A stretch of 64,000 bases of DNA from Streptomyces specialis. Its GTDB lineage: Bacteria; Actinomycetota; Actinomycetes; Streptomycetales; Streptomycetaceae. This document shows positions 1-7,423 of the stretch, in pieces; within the stretch, counting starts at the first letter, position 1; each line of letters opens with the position of its first letter. The stretch spans positions 1 to 64,000 of the forward strand of contig NZ_LN929897.1 of NCBI RefSeq assembly GCF_001493375.1, read 5' to 3'. A model generated the notes under the pieces. That model was given only the letters and a program-made list of their open reading frames with translations, did not search any database and was not told the origin of the DNA. The translations under genes and the position numbers were made by a program.

Positions 1-145
1 TGGTAATGATCTGTTGGTTTGTCTGTGGACGGTAGTGTCTACATCCACCGGAGTAGGACACGCGTGTTTTGTGTGTGTTAAACGTCACCCCGCAAAATCA
101 CCCCTAGCCGCGGCGGCGGCAGCGGCAGATGTGGAGAAGAGACAG
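1..145. other. sequencing-adapter remnant at the left edge (Tn5/Nextera i5 side)
   Basis: The 3' part (about 114-145) resembles the public Nextera read-1 adapter: a GTCGGCAGCG-like stretch is followed at 127-145 by a 19-mer differing from the Tn5 mosaic end AGATGTGTATAAGAGACAG at two positions. The bases before it are AT-richer than the genome and noisy. Genomic sequence probably begins at about 146, and the reading frame that opens here is not a gene. Confidence 0.85.
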
Positions 146-398
146 ACGCTGACGCCGGGTCACGCGAGCCGTGCCACGTCCCTCGGAAACCCGGATGCGC
201 GCGGCCGGCCTGCCGGGGCCGGGACGTCGCCGCGCCTTCGCCGTCCCACACGTCGGATTCCTTCACATACTCGACGGTACGGGCAGAGGGTATGGGGGTT
301 TGTCACGCAAGGAAACGGATGGATCGCGGAGGGTTGTACCGGTGTGACCGCGCGCTCTACCTTCGGGGGGCTGTTCCGGTCGTTGGAGGAAGGTCCGC

Positions 399-848
399 AT
401 GTGTACGCTGCCCGCCGCCGTATCGCCCGGTAAGCCCGTCACCGACTTCACGCTGACCTTCCCGCCCGAGCCGCGGTGGGTGCGCGGCGCGCGGGACGCG
501 GTGCGCACGGCGCTGGCGCCGCTGGTCCCGGCCGGGTCCGGGGTCCTGGAGACCGCGGCGCTGCTGACGTCGGAGCTGGTGACCAACGCGGTGTCGGCGG
601 CGCTGGCCTGTGTGTCCGTGTCGCCCGTGGAGCTGCACGCGGAGTGGACGTCGAACGGCGCTATCCGGGTGCTGGTGCACGACGACGCCCCCGGCGAGCC
701 GAGACCGCCGCGCGGGGTGCCGGACGTGGAAGCGGAGCACGGGCGGGGGCTGTTGCTGCTGTCGCTCTACGCCACCGACTGGGGGGTCTGCCGTCATGTC
801 CCCCGCGGGGGCAAGATCGTCTGGTTCACGCTGGACGGCTGGGACTGA
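399..848 (+). CDS. ATP-binding protein, HATPase_c_2 (anti-sigma/SpoIIAB-like) fold
   Basis: This small cytoplasmic protein of 149 residues has the GHKL ATPase fold of RsbW/SpoIIAB-type kinases. The N box ELVTNAV lies at about residues 48-54, the G1 region VHDDAPGEP at about 91-99 and the G2 region HGRGLLLLSL at about 110-119. These are ATP/Mg-binding motifs. The start ATG at 399 follows a strong ribosome site, GGAGGAAGG. Streptomycetes carry dozens of such single-domain proteins. Some are anti-sigma factors that bind or phosphorylate partners, but most have no known target. A STAS protein and a sigma factor lie within 2 kb downstream, although a functional link is only suggestive. The family assignment is secure and the role is unknown. 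Confidence 0.85.
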   Translation: MCTLPAAVSPGKPVTDFTLTFPPEPRWVRGARDAVRTALAPLVPAGSGVLETAALLTSELVTNAVSAALACVSVSPVELHAEWTSNGAIRVLVHDDAPGEPRPPRGVPDVEAEHGRGLLLLSLYATDWGVCRHVPRGGKIVWFTLDGWD

Positions 849-918
849 CGCCGGCACCGGAGCCGCGAACGGGGAAAGTGCCTGGTGGCGCCCGGCGCGG
901 CCGTGGTGGGGTGGGCGC

Positions 919-1344
919 ATGGGAGAGATACGGGTGCGGCCCGCGACGGCCGCCGACGTGGAACGGGTGCTCGCCTTCTGGCAGGAGGCCGCCGAGGGGA
1001 CCAGCGTCAGCGACGACCCCGACGGCGTGACCCGCCTGATCGAACGGGACCCCGGGGCGCTGCTGCTGGCCGAGCGGCGGGGGGAACTCGCCGGGACGGT
1101 GATCGCCGGGTTCGACGGGTGGCGCTGTCACCTCTACCGGCTGGCGGTCGCGCCCGCGTGGCGGCGCCGGGGTGTGGCGACCGCGCTGGTCGGGGCGGCC
1201 GAGCGGCGGTTCGCCGGGCTGGGCGGGCGGCGCGCGGACGCCATGGTGCTGGAGCACAACGAGCGGGCGCACCGGACCTGGGCGGCGGCCGGCTACGTAC
1301 GGCAGGCGGAGTGGGCGCGCTGGGTCAAGCCGCTGGCCCGATGA
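919..1344 (+). CDS. GNAT family N-acetyltransferase
   Basis: The protein has 141 residues and one Gcn5-related acetyltransferase domain. The acetyl-CoA binding loop is visible as VAPAWRRRGVATALV at about residues 76-90, following the β4 strand CHLYRLA. The C-terminal motif MVLEHNERAHRTWAAAGYV matches motif B (the residue-linking helix and GY/F strand). The start ATG at 919 was chosen because the domain begins a few residues later; translation further upstream in frame reads into the preceding gene. Its stop codon overlaps an ATG of the following STAS reading frame (ATGA), which suggests co-transcription. The acetyl acceptor cannot be told from sequence. Confidence 0.8.
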   Translation: MGEIRVRPATAADVERVLAFWQEAAEGTSVSDDPDGVTRLIERDPGALLLAERRGELAGTVIAGFDGWRCHLYRLAVAPAWRRRGVATALVGAAERRFAGLGGRRADAMVLEHNERAHRTWAAAGYVRQAEWARWVKPLAR

Positions 1345-1418
1345 GTTCCTCCCCGCGCGGCGGTCTCCTTCCACAGCGGGACGAGAAGGCCCAGGGGGCC
1401 GAGGGGAAGGAGTCGGTG

Positions 1419-1781
1419 GTGACCGATGGCGAGGTGTTCGTGGTGCGCGGACCCGTGACCCGCGAGGACGTGCCGGGTCTGTGCGAGCGGCTGACCGCGC
1501 ACGCCCGGCGCGGCGGCGCGGCGGTGCTGACCGTGGACGTGGCGGCGCTGGTGGCGCCCCCGGGCGGGGCGGCGTCCAACGCGGTCGTGGTCGAGGCCCT
1601 GGCCCGGATGAAGCTGACCGCCAAGCGGCTCGGCCGTCCTGTCCGGTTCCTCAATGTGGGCAGCGGGTTACAGGGTCTCCTCGGCTGGCTGGGACTGGGG
1701 GAGATGGGTGGGCAGCCCGAAGAGCGGGAACAGGCGGGCCGTGTCCAGGAACGCGTTGATCCCGGGGACGCGGCCGTCTGA
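1419..1781 (+). CDS. STAS-domain protein (STAS_2/MlaB-like)
   Basis: The STAS fold spans about residues 3-100 of 120 (strand VFVVRGPVT, then AVLTVDVAALV, then GRPVRFLNVGSGLQGLLGWLGL). The DSSG-type phosphoacceptor loop of true anti-sigma antagonists is absent; the equivalent stretch reads APPGGAASN. Classical partner switching by phosphorylation is therefore not supported. The start GTG at 1419 is preferred because GGAAGGAG lies 6 nt upstream; an ATG at 1341 overlapping the GNAT stop is the alternative. The last 114 bp overlap the 3' end of the convergent sigma factor gene, so the C-terminal tail is encoded antisense to the sigma factor. Confidence 0.6.
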   Translation: MTDGEVFVVRGPVTREDVPGLCERLTAHARRGGAAVLTVDVAALVAPPGGAASNAVVVEALARMKLTAKRLGRPVRFLNVGSGLQGLLGWLGLGEMGGQPEEREQAGRVQERVDPGDAAV

Positions 1782-2690
1782 GACCTCTATCACCTGGAGG
1801 GCCCACGGGGTGTGACCGCCGTCGGGGTCCGCCCGGTACTGGCCGAAGGCGGGCATGCCGTTCGCCCAGGTCGGGATCAGGCGGGAACCGGCGCACCCTA
1901 TGCCCTGACCCAGCATCCAGGCCCGGATGTCGGAGGGGCCGCGCATCCACAGGTCGTAGGGCGGCATCGACAGCGTGGCGTCCTCGGCCAGCAGGGCGGT
2001 GAGGGCGTCCATGTCATACCGCTCGAAGGCGTCGAGATAGCGGCTGAGGAGCGCCTTGTGCTCGTCGGACAGCGGCTCGGCCGGGTCGGCCTCGGTGAGG
2101 CCGGTGGCGGCGAGGGTGGCGCGGGCGCGCTGCAACGCGCTGTTCACCGAGGCGACGGTCGTGTCCAGCAGCTCGGCGACCTCGCTCGCCTTCCAGCTCA
2201 GGACCTCGCGCAGGATCAGCACGGCCCGCTGCCGGGGCGCCAGGTGCTGGAGGGCGGCGACCAGCGCCAGGCGGACCGAGTCGCGCTGCTCCGCGGTGTC
2301 CGCCGGGTCCGGCAGGGTACGGCTGTCGGGCATCGGCTCGCTCCACGCCGTCCCCGGCAGGGGCGGGCCGAGCACGGCCGACGCGGTCGGGGTGGGCGAG
2401 GAGAGGTCCATCGGGCGGGCGCGGCGGCTGCTGCCGCTGAGCATGGTCAGACAGACGTTCGTCGCGATCCGGTACAGCCAGGAGCGCAGCGAGGAGCGGC
2501 CCTCGAAACGGTCGATGCCGCGCCAGGCGCGGACCATCGTCTCCTGGACGGCGTCCTCCGCCTCGAACGCGGAGCCGAGCATCCGGTAGCAGTAGCCCGT
2601 GAGCTCCTTGCGGTGCTGTTCGAGCTGGAGCTCCGTGACGGGCGGTGCGGTGGCGGGTGAGGCGCTGGTGGTGGAGGCGGAGGTGCTCAT
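1668..2690 (-). CDS. ECF sigma factor with C-terminal SnoaL-like domain (SigG/SigX5 type)
   Basis: This sigma-70 family factor has 340 residues. Region 2 is seen as SAFEAEDAVQETMVRAW and RSSLRSWLYRIATNVC (about residues 40-80). Region 4 is LAPRQRAVLILREVLSWKASEVAELL with helix-turn-helix TVASVNSALQRAR (about 165-210). A SnoaL/NTF2-like domain follows (LLSRYLDAFERYDMDALTALLAEDATL, about 225-340), as in the TIGR02960/SigG group, where the extension is thought to control the factor in place of a separate anti-sigma. The start ATG at 2690 has AGGAG about 8 nt upstream. A longer in-frame start at 2882 would add a low-complexity N-terminus and is unlikely. The promoters it recognises are unknown. 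Confidence 0.85.
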   Translation of the reverse strand: MSTSASTTSASPATAPPVTELQLEQHRKELTGYCYRMLGSAFEAEDAVQETMVRAWRGIDRFEGRSSLRSWLYRIATNVCLTMLSGSSRRARPMDLSSPTPTASAVLGPPLPGTAWSEPMPDSRTLPDPADTAEQRDSVRLALVAALQHLAPRQRAVLILREVLSWKASEVAELLDTTVASVNSALQRARATLAATGLTEADPAEPLSDEHKALLSRYLDAFERYDMDALTALLAEDATLSMPPYDLWMRGPSDIRAWMLGQGIGCAGSRLIPTWANGMPAFGQYRADPDGGHTPWALQVIEVSDGRVPGINAFLDTARLFPLFGLPTHLPQSQPAEETL

Positions 2691-2934
2691 CGCGGGGCTC
2701 CTGGGCTGGTCCTGGCCGAAGGCTCTGGCGGCTTCTGCGGGCGGTGGTGCGTGGGTCTGGTCCAAGTGGGGCTCAGCGTAGCCAGGGGCACTGACAATCG
2801 AGCGGCGTCCGGCGCGACCCGGCCCGGGGCCGTGTCGGCGCGGCCGGCCGGCGGACCCCGGCGCACCCCCTCCGGGGGACATCCGGGCCGCTTAAAGTAT
2901 CGGTACCGCGGTGACGTCAGGGGGGTGCGTGGGA
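2691..2934. other. divergent intergenic region, sigma factor / kinase-TerD
   Basis: These 244 bp separate two divergent genes and must hold both promoters. No clear -35/-10 pair or inverted repeat stands out. An AT-richer patch around 2893-2900 (TTAAAGTATC) lies about 40 nt before the kinase start and may be part of its promoter. Confidence 0.35.
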
Positions 2935-4461
2935 ATGCAGGACCGGATTCTCGACGGCCGGTACCGGCTCGGCCGGCAGTTGGGCGCCGGTGGCAGCGGC
3001 ACCGTCTGGGAGGCGCTGGACACGCGGCTCGAACGACAGGTCGCGGTCAAGATCGTCAACACCGTCACGGTGGGCCGCGACCCCCGGGCCAGGGAGCGGT
3101 TCGAGCGCGAGGCGAAGCTGCTGGCCGGGCTCTCCAGCCCGTTCATCGTGACCGTGCACGATGTCGGCGAGGCCCGGTTCGAAGGCGACGCGCACTCCGT
3201 TCTGTATCTGGTGATGGAACGGCTGCGCGGGCGCTCCCTCGACCAGCTCCTCACCGAGGAGCTGCCCGCGCTCGGCGAGGTCGCGCGGTGGGGGGAGCAC
3301 ATGTGCCGCGCGCTGGCCGTGGCGCACGACTCCGGGGTCGTCCACCGCGACCTCAAACCGGCCAATGTGATGGTCGGCCCGGACGGGCTGGCCCGTGTGC
3401 TGGACTTCGGCATCGCCGCCGTCCTCGCCGAGTCCAGCGACCACGCCCGGCTCACCTCGACCGGCGTCGTCGTCGGGACCCCGGCGTACATGTCGCCGGA
3501 GCAGATCGAGGGCCGTCCGGTCGGCCCCCGCAGCGACCTGTACTCCACCGGCTGCGTCCTGTACACGCTGGTCGCGGGCCGGCCGCCGTTCCACGGCACC
3601 TCCCTGTACCAGCTTCTGCGGCAGCAGATGGAGAGCGCGCCGCCCGCGCCCGGCGCGCTGCGCCCGGGGCTGCCGCCGGGCTGGGACGAGCTGATCATGT
3701 CGATGCTGTCCAAGCGGCCGGAGGACCGGCCCGGCAGCGCCGCCGAGGTCGCCGAGCGGTTGCGCGATCTGTCGGTGCTCGCCGCGCACGCCCCGCCGGC
3801 GCCGGTCGTCGCGGCGGTGACGTCGTCGTACCAGCCGACCCGTGTGGACTCCCGGCGCGACCCGCGCGCCGTGCTGCTGGCGAGCTGCCCTCGGCCGGGC
3901 GGCGGACGGCTGCCGCTGGCCACCGGGCAGCGGATGCGGCTGGCGGACGTGCTGCCGGGCGCGGCGTCGTTCACCATCGGCCTGGACTGGCGGGCGCCGG
4001 ACGGCATGGACGCCGACGCCAGCGCCCTGATCGTCGACCGCGCCGGCCAGGTGCTCTCCGACGACCACTTCGTCTTCTACAACAACCCCGCGCCGCGCGG
4101 CATCGGCGTGCGGCTGGGGGGCGACGACCCGGAGGCGCTGTTCCGCGTGGAGCTGCCCCGGCTCGGGCCGCGCGCCGAGCGGGTCGTCTTCGCGCTGTCC
4201 ATCCACGACGCCGAGGCGCGCGGGCAGAACCTGTCCGGCCTGAGCCTGCTGCACGCGCGGCTGATCGACCCGGGCAACGACATGGAGCTGCTCTGCTACG
4301 GCTTCCCCAGCGGCCCGGCGCGGGCGACCGGGCTGACCATCGGGGAGCTGGCGCGGGAGGACGACGGCTGGTGGTTCTCGGCGGTCAGCCGCCCGTACCC
4401 GGGCGGGCTCGCGGAGATCGTGCGGGCGCACGGCGTCACCGTGGAGTCCGACGCGGACTGA
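2935..4461 (+). CDS. Ser/Thr protein kinase fused to a TerD domain
   Basis: The protein has 508 residues in two parts. The N-terminal Hanks-type kinase domain (about 8-275) has a glycine loop GAGGSGTVWEA, the VAIK-type lysine in QVAVKIVN, the catalytic loop VVHRDLKPANV near 136, DFG in VLDFGIAAV and the activation segment GTPAYMSPEQ. After a short linker, residues about 310-505 form a TerD/CABP domain with GLDWRAPDG, DADASALI, HFVFYNNP, FALSIHDAEARGQNLSG and the WWFSAVSRPYPGGL tail. Acidic Ca-binding residues are present. No membrane segment is seen, so the protein should be cytoplasmic. TerD domains belong to tellurite/chemical-stress systems. The start ATG at 2935 follows a G-rich Shine-Dalgarno; GTG at 2911 is possible. 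Confidence 0.9.
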   Translation: MQDRILDGRYRLGRQLGAGGSGTVWEALDTRLERQVAVKIVNTVTVGRDPRARERFEREAKLLAGLSSPFIVTVHDVGEARFEGDAHSVLYLVMERLRGRSLDQLLTEELPALGEVARWGEHMCRALAVAHDSGVVHRDLKPANVMVGPDGLARVLDFGIAAVLAESSDHARLTSTGVVVGTPAYMSPEQIEGRPVGPRSDLYSTGCVLYTLVAGRPPFHGTSLYQLLRQQMESAPPAPGALRPGLPPGWDELIMSMLSKRPEDRPGSAAEVAERLRDLSVLAAHAPPAPVVAAVTSSYQPTRVDSRRDPRAVLLASCPRPGGGRLPLATGQRMRLADVLPGAASFTIGLDWRAPDGMDADASALIVDRAGQVLSDDHFVFYNNPAPRGIGVRLGGDDPEALFRVELPRLGPRAERVVFALSIHDAEARGQNLSGLSLLHARLIDPGNDMELLCYGFPSGPARATGLTIGELAREDDGWWFSAVSRPYPGGLAEIVRAHGVTVESDAD

Positions 4462-4498
4462 GGGCACGGACCGAGGGCGCGGACCGGCCCCCGGCCCG

Positions 4499-5359
4499 TC
4501 ACTTCAGCAGGCGCGACAGGCGGCGGTCGGCCAGCGGCTTGCCGCCGGTCTGGCACGTCGGGCAGTACTGGAGCGCCGAGTCGCGGAACGACACCTCGCG
4601 GATCGTGTCCCCGCAGACCGGGCACGGCTCGCCCGCCCGGCCGTGCACGCGCAGTCCGCTCTTCTTCTCCGCCTTCAGCCGCCCGGCGGCGATGCCGCGC
4701 GACCGCTCCACGGCCTCGCGCAGCGTCCGTGTCATCGCCGTGTACAGGGCGGCGGCCTCCTCGTCCGTCAGCCGGGCCGCGATCCGGTACGGCGACATGC
4801 GGGCGGCGTGCAGGATCTCGTCCGAGTAGGCGTTGCCGATGCCGGCCAGCAGGGTCTGGTCCCGCAGCACGCCCTTGAGCTGCCGGTTCTCGCCGCGCAG
4901 CAGGGCGGTGAACGCGTCCGCCGTGCAGCCGGGCCCGAGCGGGTCGGGGCCGAGCCGGGCGACGCCCGGCACCTCGGCGGGGTCGCGCACGCAGTAGACG
5001 GCCAGCCCCTTCTGCGTCCCGGCCTCGGTGAGGTCGAAGCCCGCCCCGTCGGTGAGGGCGACGCGCAGCGCGAGCGGACCCTTGCCGGGGCGCGGGGGAG
5101 CGGCGGGCAGGCTGTCCTGCCACCGCAGCCACCCGGCCCGGGCGAGGTGGACGACCAGACGCAGCTCCCCGAGACCGATGTCGAGGAACTTGCCGTGCCG
5201 GTCCACCGCCGTGACCGTCCTGCCCTCCAGGGCGGTCAGCGGCGGGTCGTAGGTCTTCATGACGTGGAACGCGACCGGCAGCGCGCGGGCCACCTCCCGG
5301 CCGACGAGGTGGCCGGTGAGGAACTCGCGCAATGCCTCGACCTCGGGCAGTTCGGGCAT
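4499..5359 (-). CDS. Fpg/Nei family DNA glycosylase-AP lyase
   Basis: This base-excision repair enzyme of 286 residues removes oxidised bases and nicks the abasic site. It opens with MPELPEVEAL, giving the catalytic Pro-2 and Glu-3 after Met removal, and has the conserved lysine in the DRHGKFLDIGL segment near residue 57. The H2TH region is seen as LLAGIGNAYSDEILHAARMSP (about 165-185). The C-terminal zinc finger is CPVC...CPTC. The divergence from typical MutM (AFHVMKTYDPP at the N-terminal lobe) fits the actinobacterial Nei-like subgroup, so substrate range is uncertain. It converges on the kinase-TerD gene with a 37-bp gap. Confidence 0.9.
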   Translation of the reverse strand: MPELPEVEALREFLTGHLVGREVARALPVAFHVMKTYDPPLTALEGRTVTAVDRHGKFLDIGLGELRLVVHLARAGWLRWQDSLPAAPPRPGKGPLALRVALTDGAGFDLTEAGTQKGLAVYCVRDPAEVPGVARLGPDPLGPGCTADAFTALLRGENRQLKGVLRDQTLLAGIGNAYSDEILHAARMSPYRIAARLTDEEAAALYTAMTRTLREAVERSRGIAAGRLKAEKKSGLRVHGRAGEPCPVCGDTIREVSFRDSALQYCPTCQTGGKPLADRRLSRLLK

Positions 5360-5380
5360 ACGGTCCAGCGTAGGCCCGGC

Positions 5381-6028
5381 TCAGCGTTTCCGGACGACCG
5401 TGACGCCGTCGCGCAGCGGCAGCAGCACGGATTCCACGCGCTCGTCGGCGGCGACGGTGTCGTTGATCGCGCGGATCGCGACGTCCGCCGGGTCCTGCGC
5501 GGCCGGGTCCACGACGCGGCCGGAGCGCAGCGTGTTGTCCAGCACGATCACCCCGCCGGGGCGCAGACGGGTGACCAGCTCCTCGTAGTAGACGGGGTAG
5601 CCGGTCTTGTCCGCGTCGATGAACGCGAAGTCGATCGTCTCCTCGCGCGGCAGCCCCCGCAGGGTCTCGGCGGCGGGCGCGATCCGCAGGTCGATGCGGT
5701 CGGCGACCCCGGCGCGCTCCCAGTGGCGGCGGGCGACGGACGTCCACTCGTCGCTGACGTCGCAGGCCAGCAGCCGCCCGCCGGCCGACAGGCCGCGCGC
5801 GATACAGATCGATGAGTAGCCGGTGAACGTGCCGACCTCGACGGCCAGGCGGGCGCCGGTCAGGCGGACCAGGAGGGTGAGGAACATGCCCTCGTCCTGG
5901 GTGATCTGCATGCCGGCCTGCCCGGGCAGCGCCCCCCGCGTCTCGGCCGCGAGGTCGCGCAGCACGTCGTCGGCGGGGGTGCAGTGGGCCAGCAGGTAGT
6001 CGTTCAGAGCCGGATTGACGATGTCCAT
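5381..6028 (-). CDS. class I SAM-dependent O-methyltransferase (caffeoyl-CoA OMT-like)
   Basis: The protein has 215 residues and the Rossmann methyltransferase fold of the Methyltransf_3 family. Motif I is AVEVGTFTGYSSICIA (about 62-77), the ribose-binding acidic residue lies in LLACDVSDEW, the metal-binding region is FAFIDADKTGYPVYYE (about 130-145), and the post-strand segment is GGVIVLDNTLRSG. Members transfer methyl from S-adenosylmethionine to a catechol-type hydroxyl with a divalent metal. The natural substrate here is not evident. It lies 21 bp from the DNA glycosylase gene on the same strand, so the two may be co-transcribed. Confidence 0.88.
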   Translation of the reverse strand: MDIVNPALNDYLLAHCTPADDVLRDLAAETRGALPGQAGMQITQDEGMFLTLLVRLTGARLAVEVGTFTGYSSICIARGLSAGGRLLACDVSDEWTSVARRHWERAGVADRIDLRIAPAAETLRGLPREETIDFAFIDADKTGYPVYYEELVTRLRPGGVIVLDNTLRSGRVVDPAAQDPADVAIRAINDTVAADERVESVLLPLRDGVTVVRKR

Positions 6029-6064
6029 GGGACGAGCGTAGGTCCGGCCGGCGGGGGCCGGGGG

Positions 6065-7225
6065 TCAGGGCTGGATCGGGCCGGGGACGTCGGCGCGCGA
6101 CTCGTCCGCCGCGCGGTCCTCGTTCCGCTCCGCCAGGTACAGCAGGGCGACCGTCAGGTCCTCCGGCGTCAGCGGGGCCGCCGGGGTCGTCGGCGGGTCG
6201 AGGTTGAGCGCGGCGCCGCCCGCCAGGAACAGGTTCAGCGGCAGCGGGCCGGCGCCCTCCGGCCCGAACTGGCCGAGGTCGAACGTGGCGTTGGTCAGCA
6301 CGCCGTTGCGGATCGCCAGCTCGGCCGTCACCTCCGCCGACGGGTCGGCCGGCTCGGAGACCAGCGGCGCCACACCGAACCGCTCGCACTGCTCCGTCAG
6401 CAGCGTCAGCACCGGCCCCAGCGCCCGGTACGCGTCACCGGCCGGGAGGCGGATCTCGACCGTGTCCGCGCCGCGCCCCTCGCCGGTGCCGCGCAGTGAG
6501 CCGCCGGACCGCAGCGTGCTCTCCAGGCCGCCCGCGAAGTCCCGCTGCGCCGCCGGGTCCAGCATCGCGCCGCCGTCGGTCAGGACCCCGGCCAGCGCCT
6601 CGGCGACCTCCGGGTCCACACCGCCGTGCTCGACGAGCGCCCCGGCGTACGCGTCGTACGCGAACGGCTCGACCTCGACCCACTCGCCGCCCAGCGCCAG
6701 GGCGGCGGTGTCCAGGGACGGCGGGAGCGCGGCGGCGTCCTGCTGGGGGCGCTCGGCGCGGGCGACGGCCGCCTCGTCACCGCCGTACACGTCCTCCACG
6801 ATGGCCCGGCCGCCGACCCGGGCGTAGGAGCGGCCGTCGAGCAGCTTCACGCCGGCGACGTCACGGCCTCCGAAGTTGACGGTCATCGCGGCGTTCAGCG
6901 GGTCGTCGGGCTCCAGGTCCTTCATCCGGGTCTCGCCCTCGGGGTCGCCCACCGAGACGGTCAGCTCCAGGTCGGCCAGCAGCCGTGCCGCGTCCGTCGA
7001 CGGCTCCCGCCCGCTCGCGGCGCCCGCCCGCTGGAGGTAGTCGTACACCTCGCCCGGGGTGGCGTCCAGCGTCGCGACGGTCGTCAGCGCCTCCCACGAC
7101 AGCAGCTCGTCGACCGCGTCCGAGACCTGGAGCCCGGTCCGCGCGTTCTGCACCACCTGGCAGGCTCCCGTCGCGGCGACGAGGAGCGCGGCGCCGCCGA
7201 GTGCGGCGAGCCGGGTCAGGAACAC
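6065..7225 (-). CDS. putative exported lipoprotein
   Basis: The protein has 386 residues with an N-terminal hydrophobic segment (about 5-20) ending in VAATGAC, a loose lipobox, so membrane anchoring through Cys-22 is likely. The body is acidic and Asp/Ala-rich, with alternating short strands typical of LppX/LprG-like or DUF-type actinobacterial lipoproteins; no catalytic motif is seen. The GTG start at 7225 has no ribosome site and gives few basic residues. Twelve codons upstream, in frame, the sequence CAGGAGAACGAC precedes an ATC codon (7261-7259), which would add a basic n-region. The true start may therefore be this unusual ATC, or an ATG altered in this sequence. Confidence 0.65.
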   Translation of the reverse strand: MFLTRLAALGGAALLVAATGACQVVQNARTGLQVSDAVDELLSWEALTTVATLDATPGEVYDYLQRAGAASGREPSTDAARLLADLELTVSVGDPEGETRMKDLEPDDPLNAAMTVNFGGRDVAGVKLLDGRSYARVGGRAIVEDVYGGDEAAVARAERPQQDAAALPPSLDTAALALGGEWVEVEPFAYDAYAGALVEHGGVDPEVAEALAGVLTDGGAMLDPAAQRDFAGGLESTLRSGGSLRGTGEGRGADTVEIRLPAGDAYRALGPVLTLLTEQCERFGVAPLVSEPADPSAEVTAELAIRNGVLTNATFDLGQFGPEGAGPLPLNLFLAGGAALNLDPPTTPAAPLTPEDLTVALLYLAERNEDRAADESRADVPGPIQP

Positions 7226-7388
7226 GCGGCCGGCGGGGCGGCGCGTCGGGCGGGTACCGATGTCGTTCTCCTGTCCGTGGACGGTGGCGGGGCACGGGGT
7301 GCCTCAAGGTCAAGTGTCCACGGGCGCGTTCCCGGCACTCGCCCGGGGGCGTCCGATGTGGCCGATGCGTCACCGTCCGGTAAGCGGT

Positions 7389-7416
7389 CCGTTAGCAACG
7401 GGTGGCCCGTTAGCCT
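7389..7416 (+). promoter_or_regulatory. probable ubiX promoter with a CCGTTAGC direct repeat
   Basis: Two copies of CCGTTAGC (7389-7396 and 7407-7414) lie 18 nt apart just upstream of the ubiX ATG at 7424. The second overlaps TAGCCT (7411-7416), a reasonable -10 hexamer placed 7 nt before the ATG. That spacing fits a leaderless transcript, and no Shine-Dalgarno is visible. The repeat could be a regulator site; no regulator is assigned. Confidence 0.4.
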
Positions 7417-7423
7417 GACCGGT

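Noticed and set aside
399..2690. Classical SpoIIAA/SpoIIAB-type partner-switching module
   Set aside because: The STAS protein has no phosphoacceptor serine loop, and the sigma factor is of the SnoaL-fused type that usually works without a separate anti-sigma.
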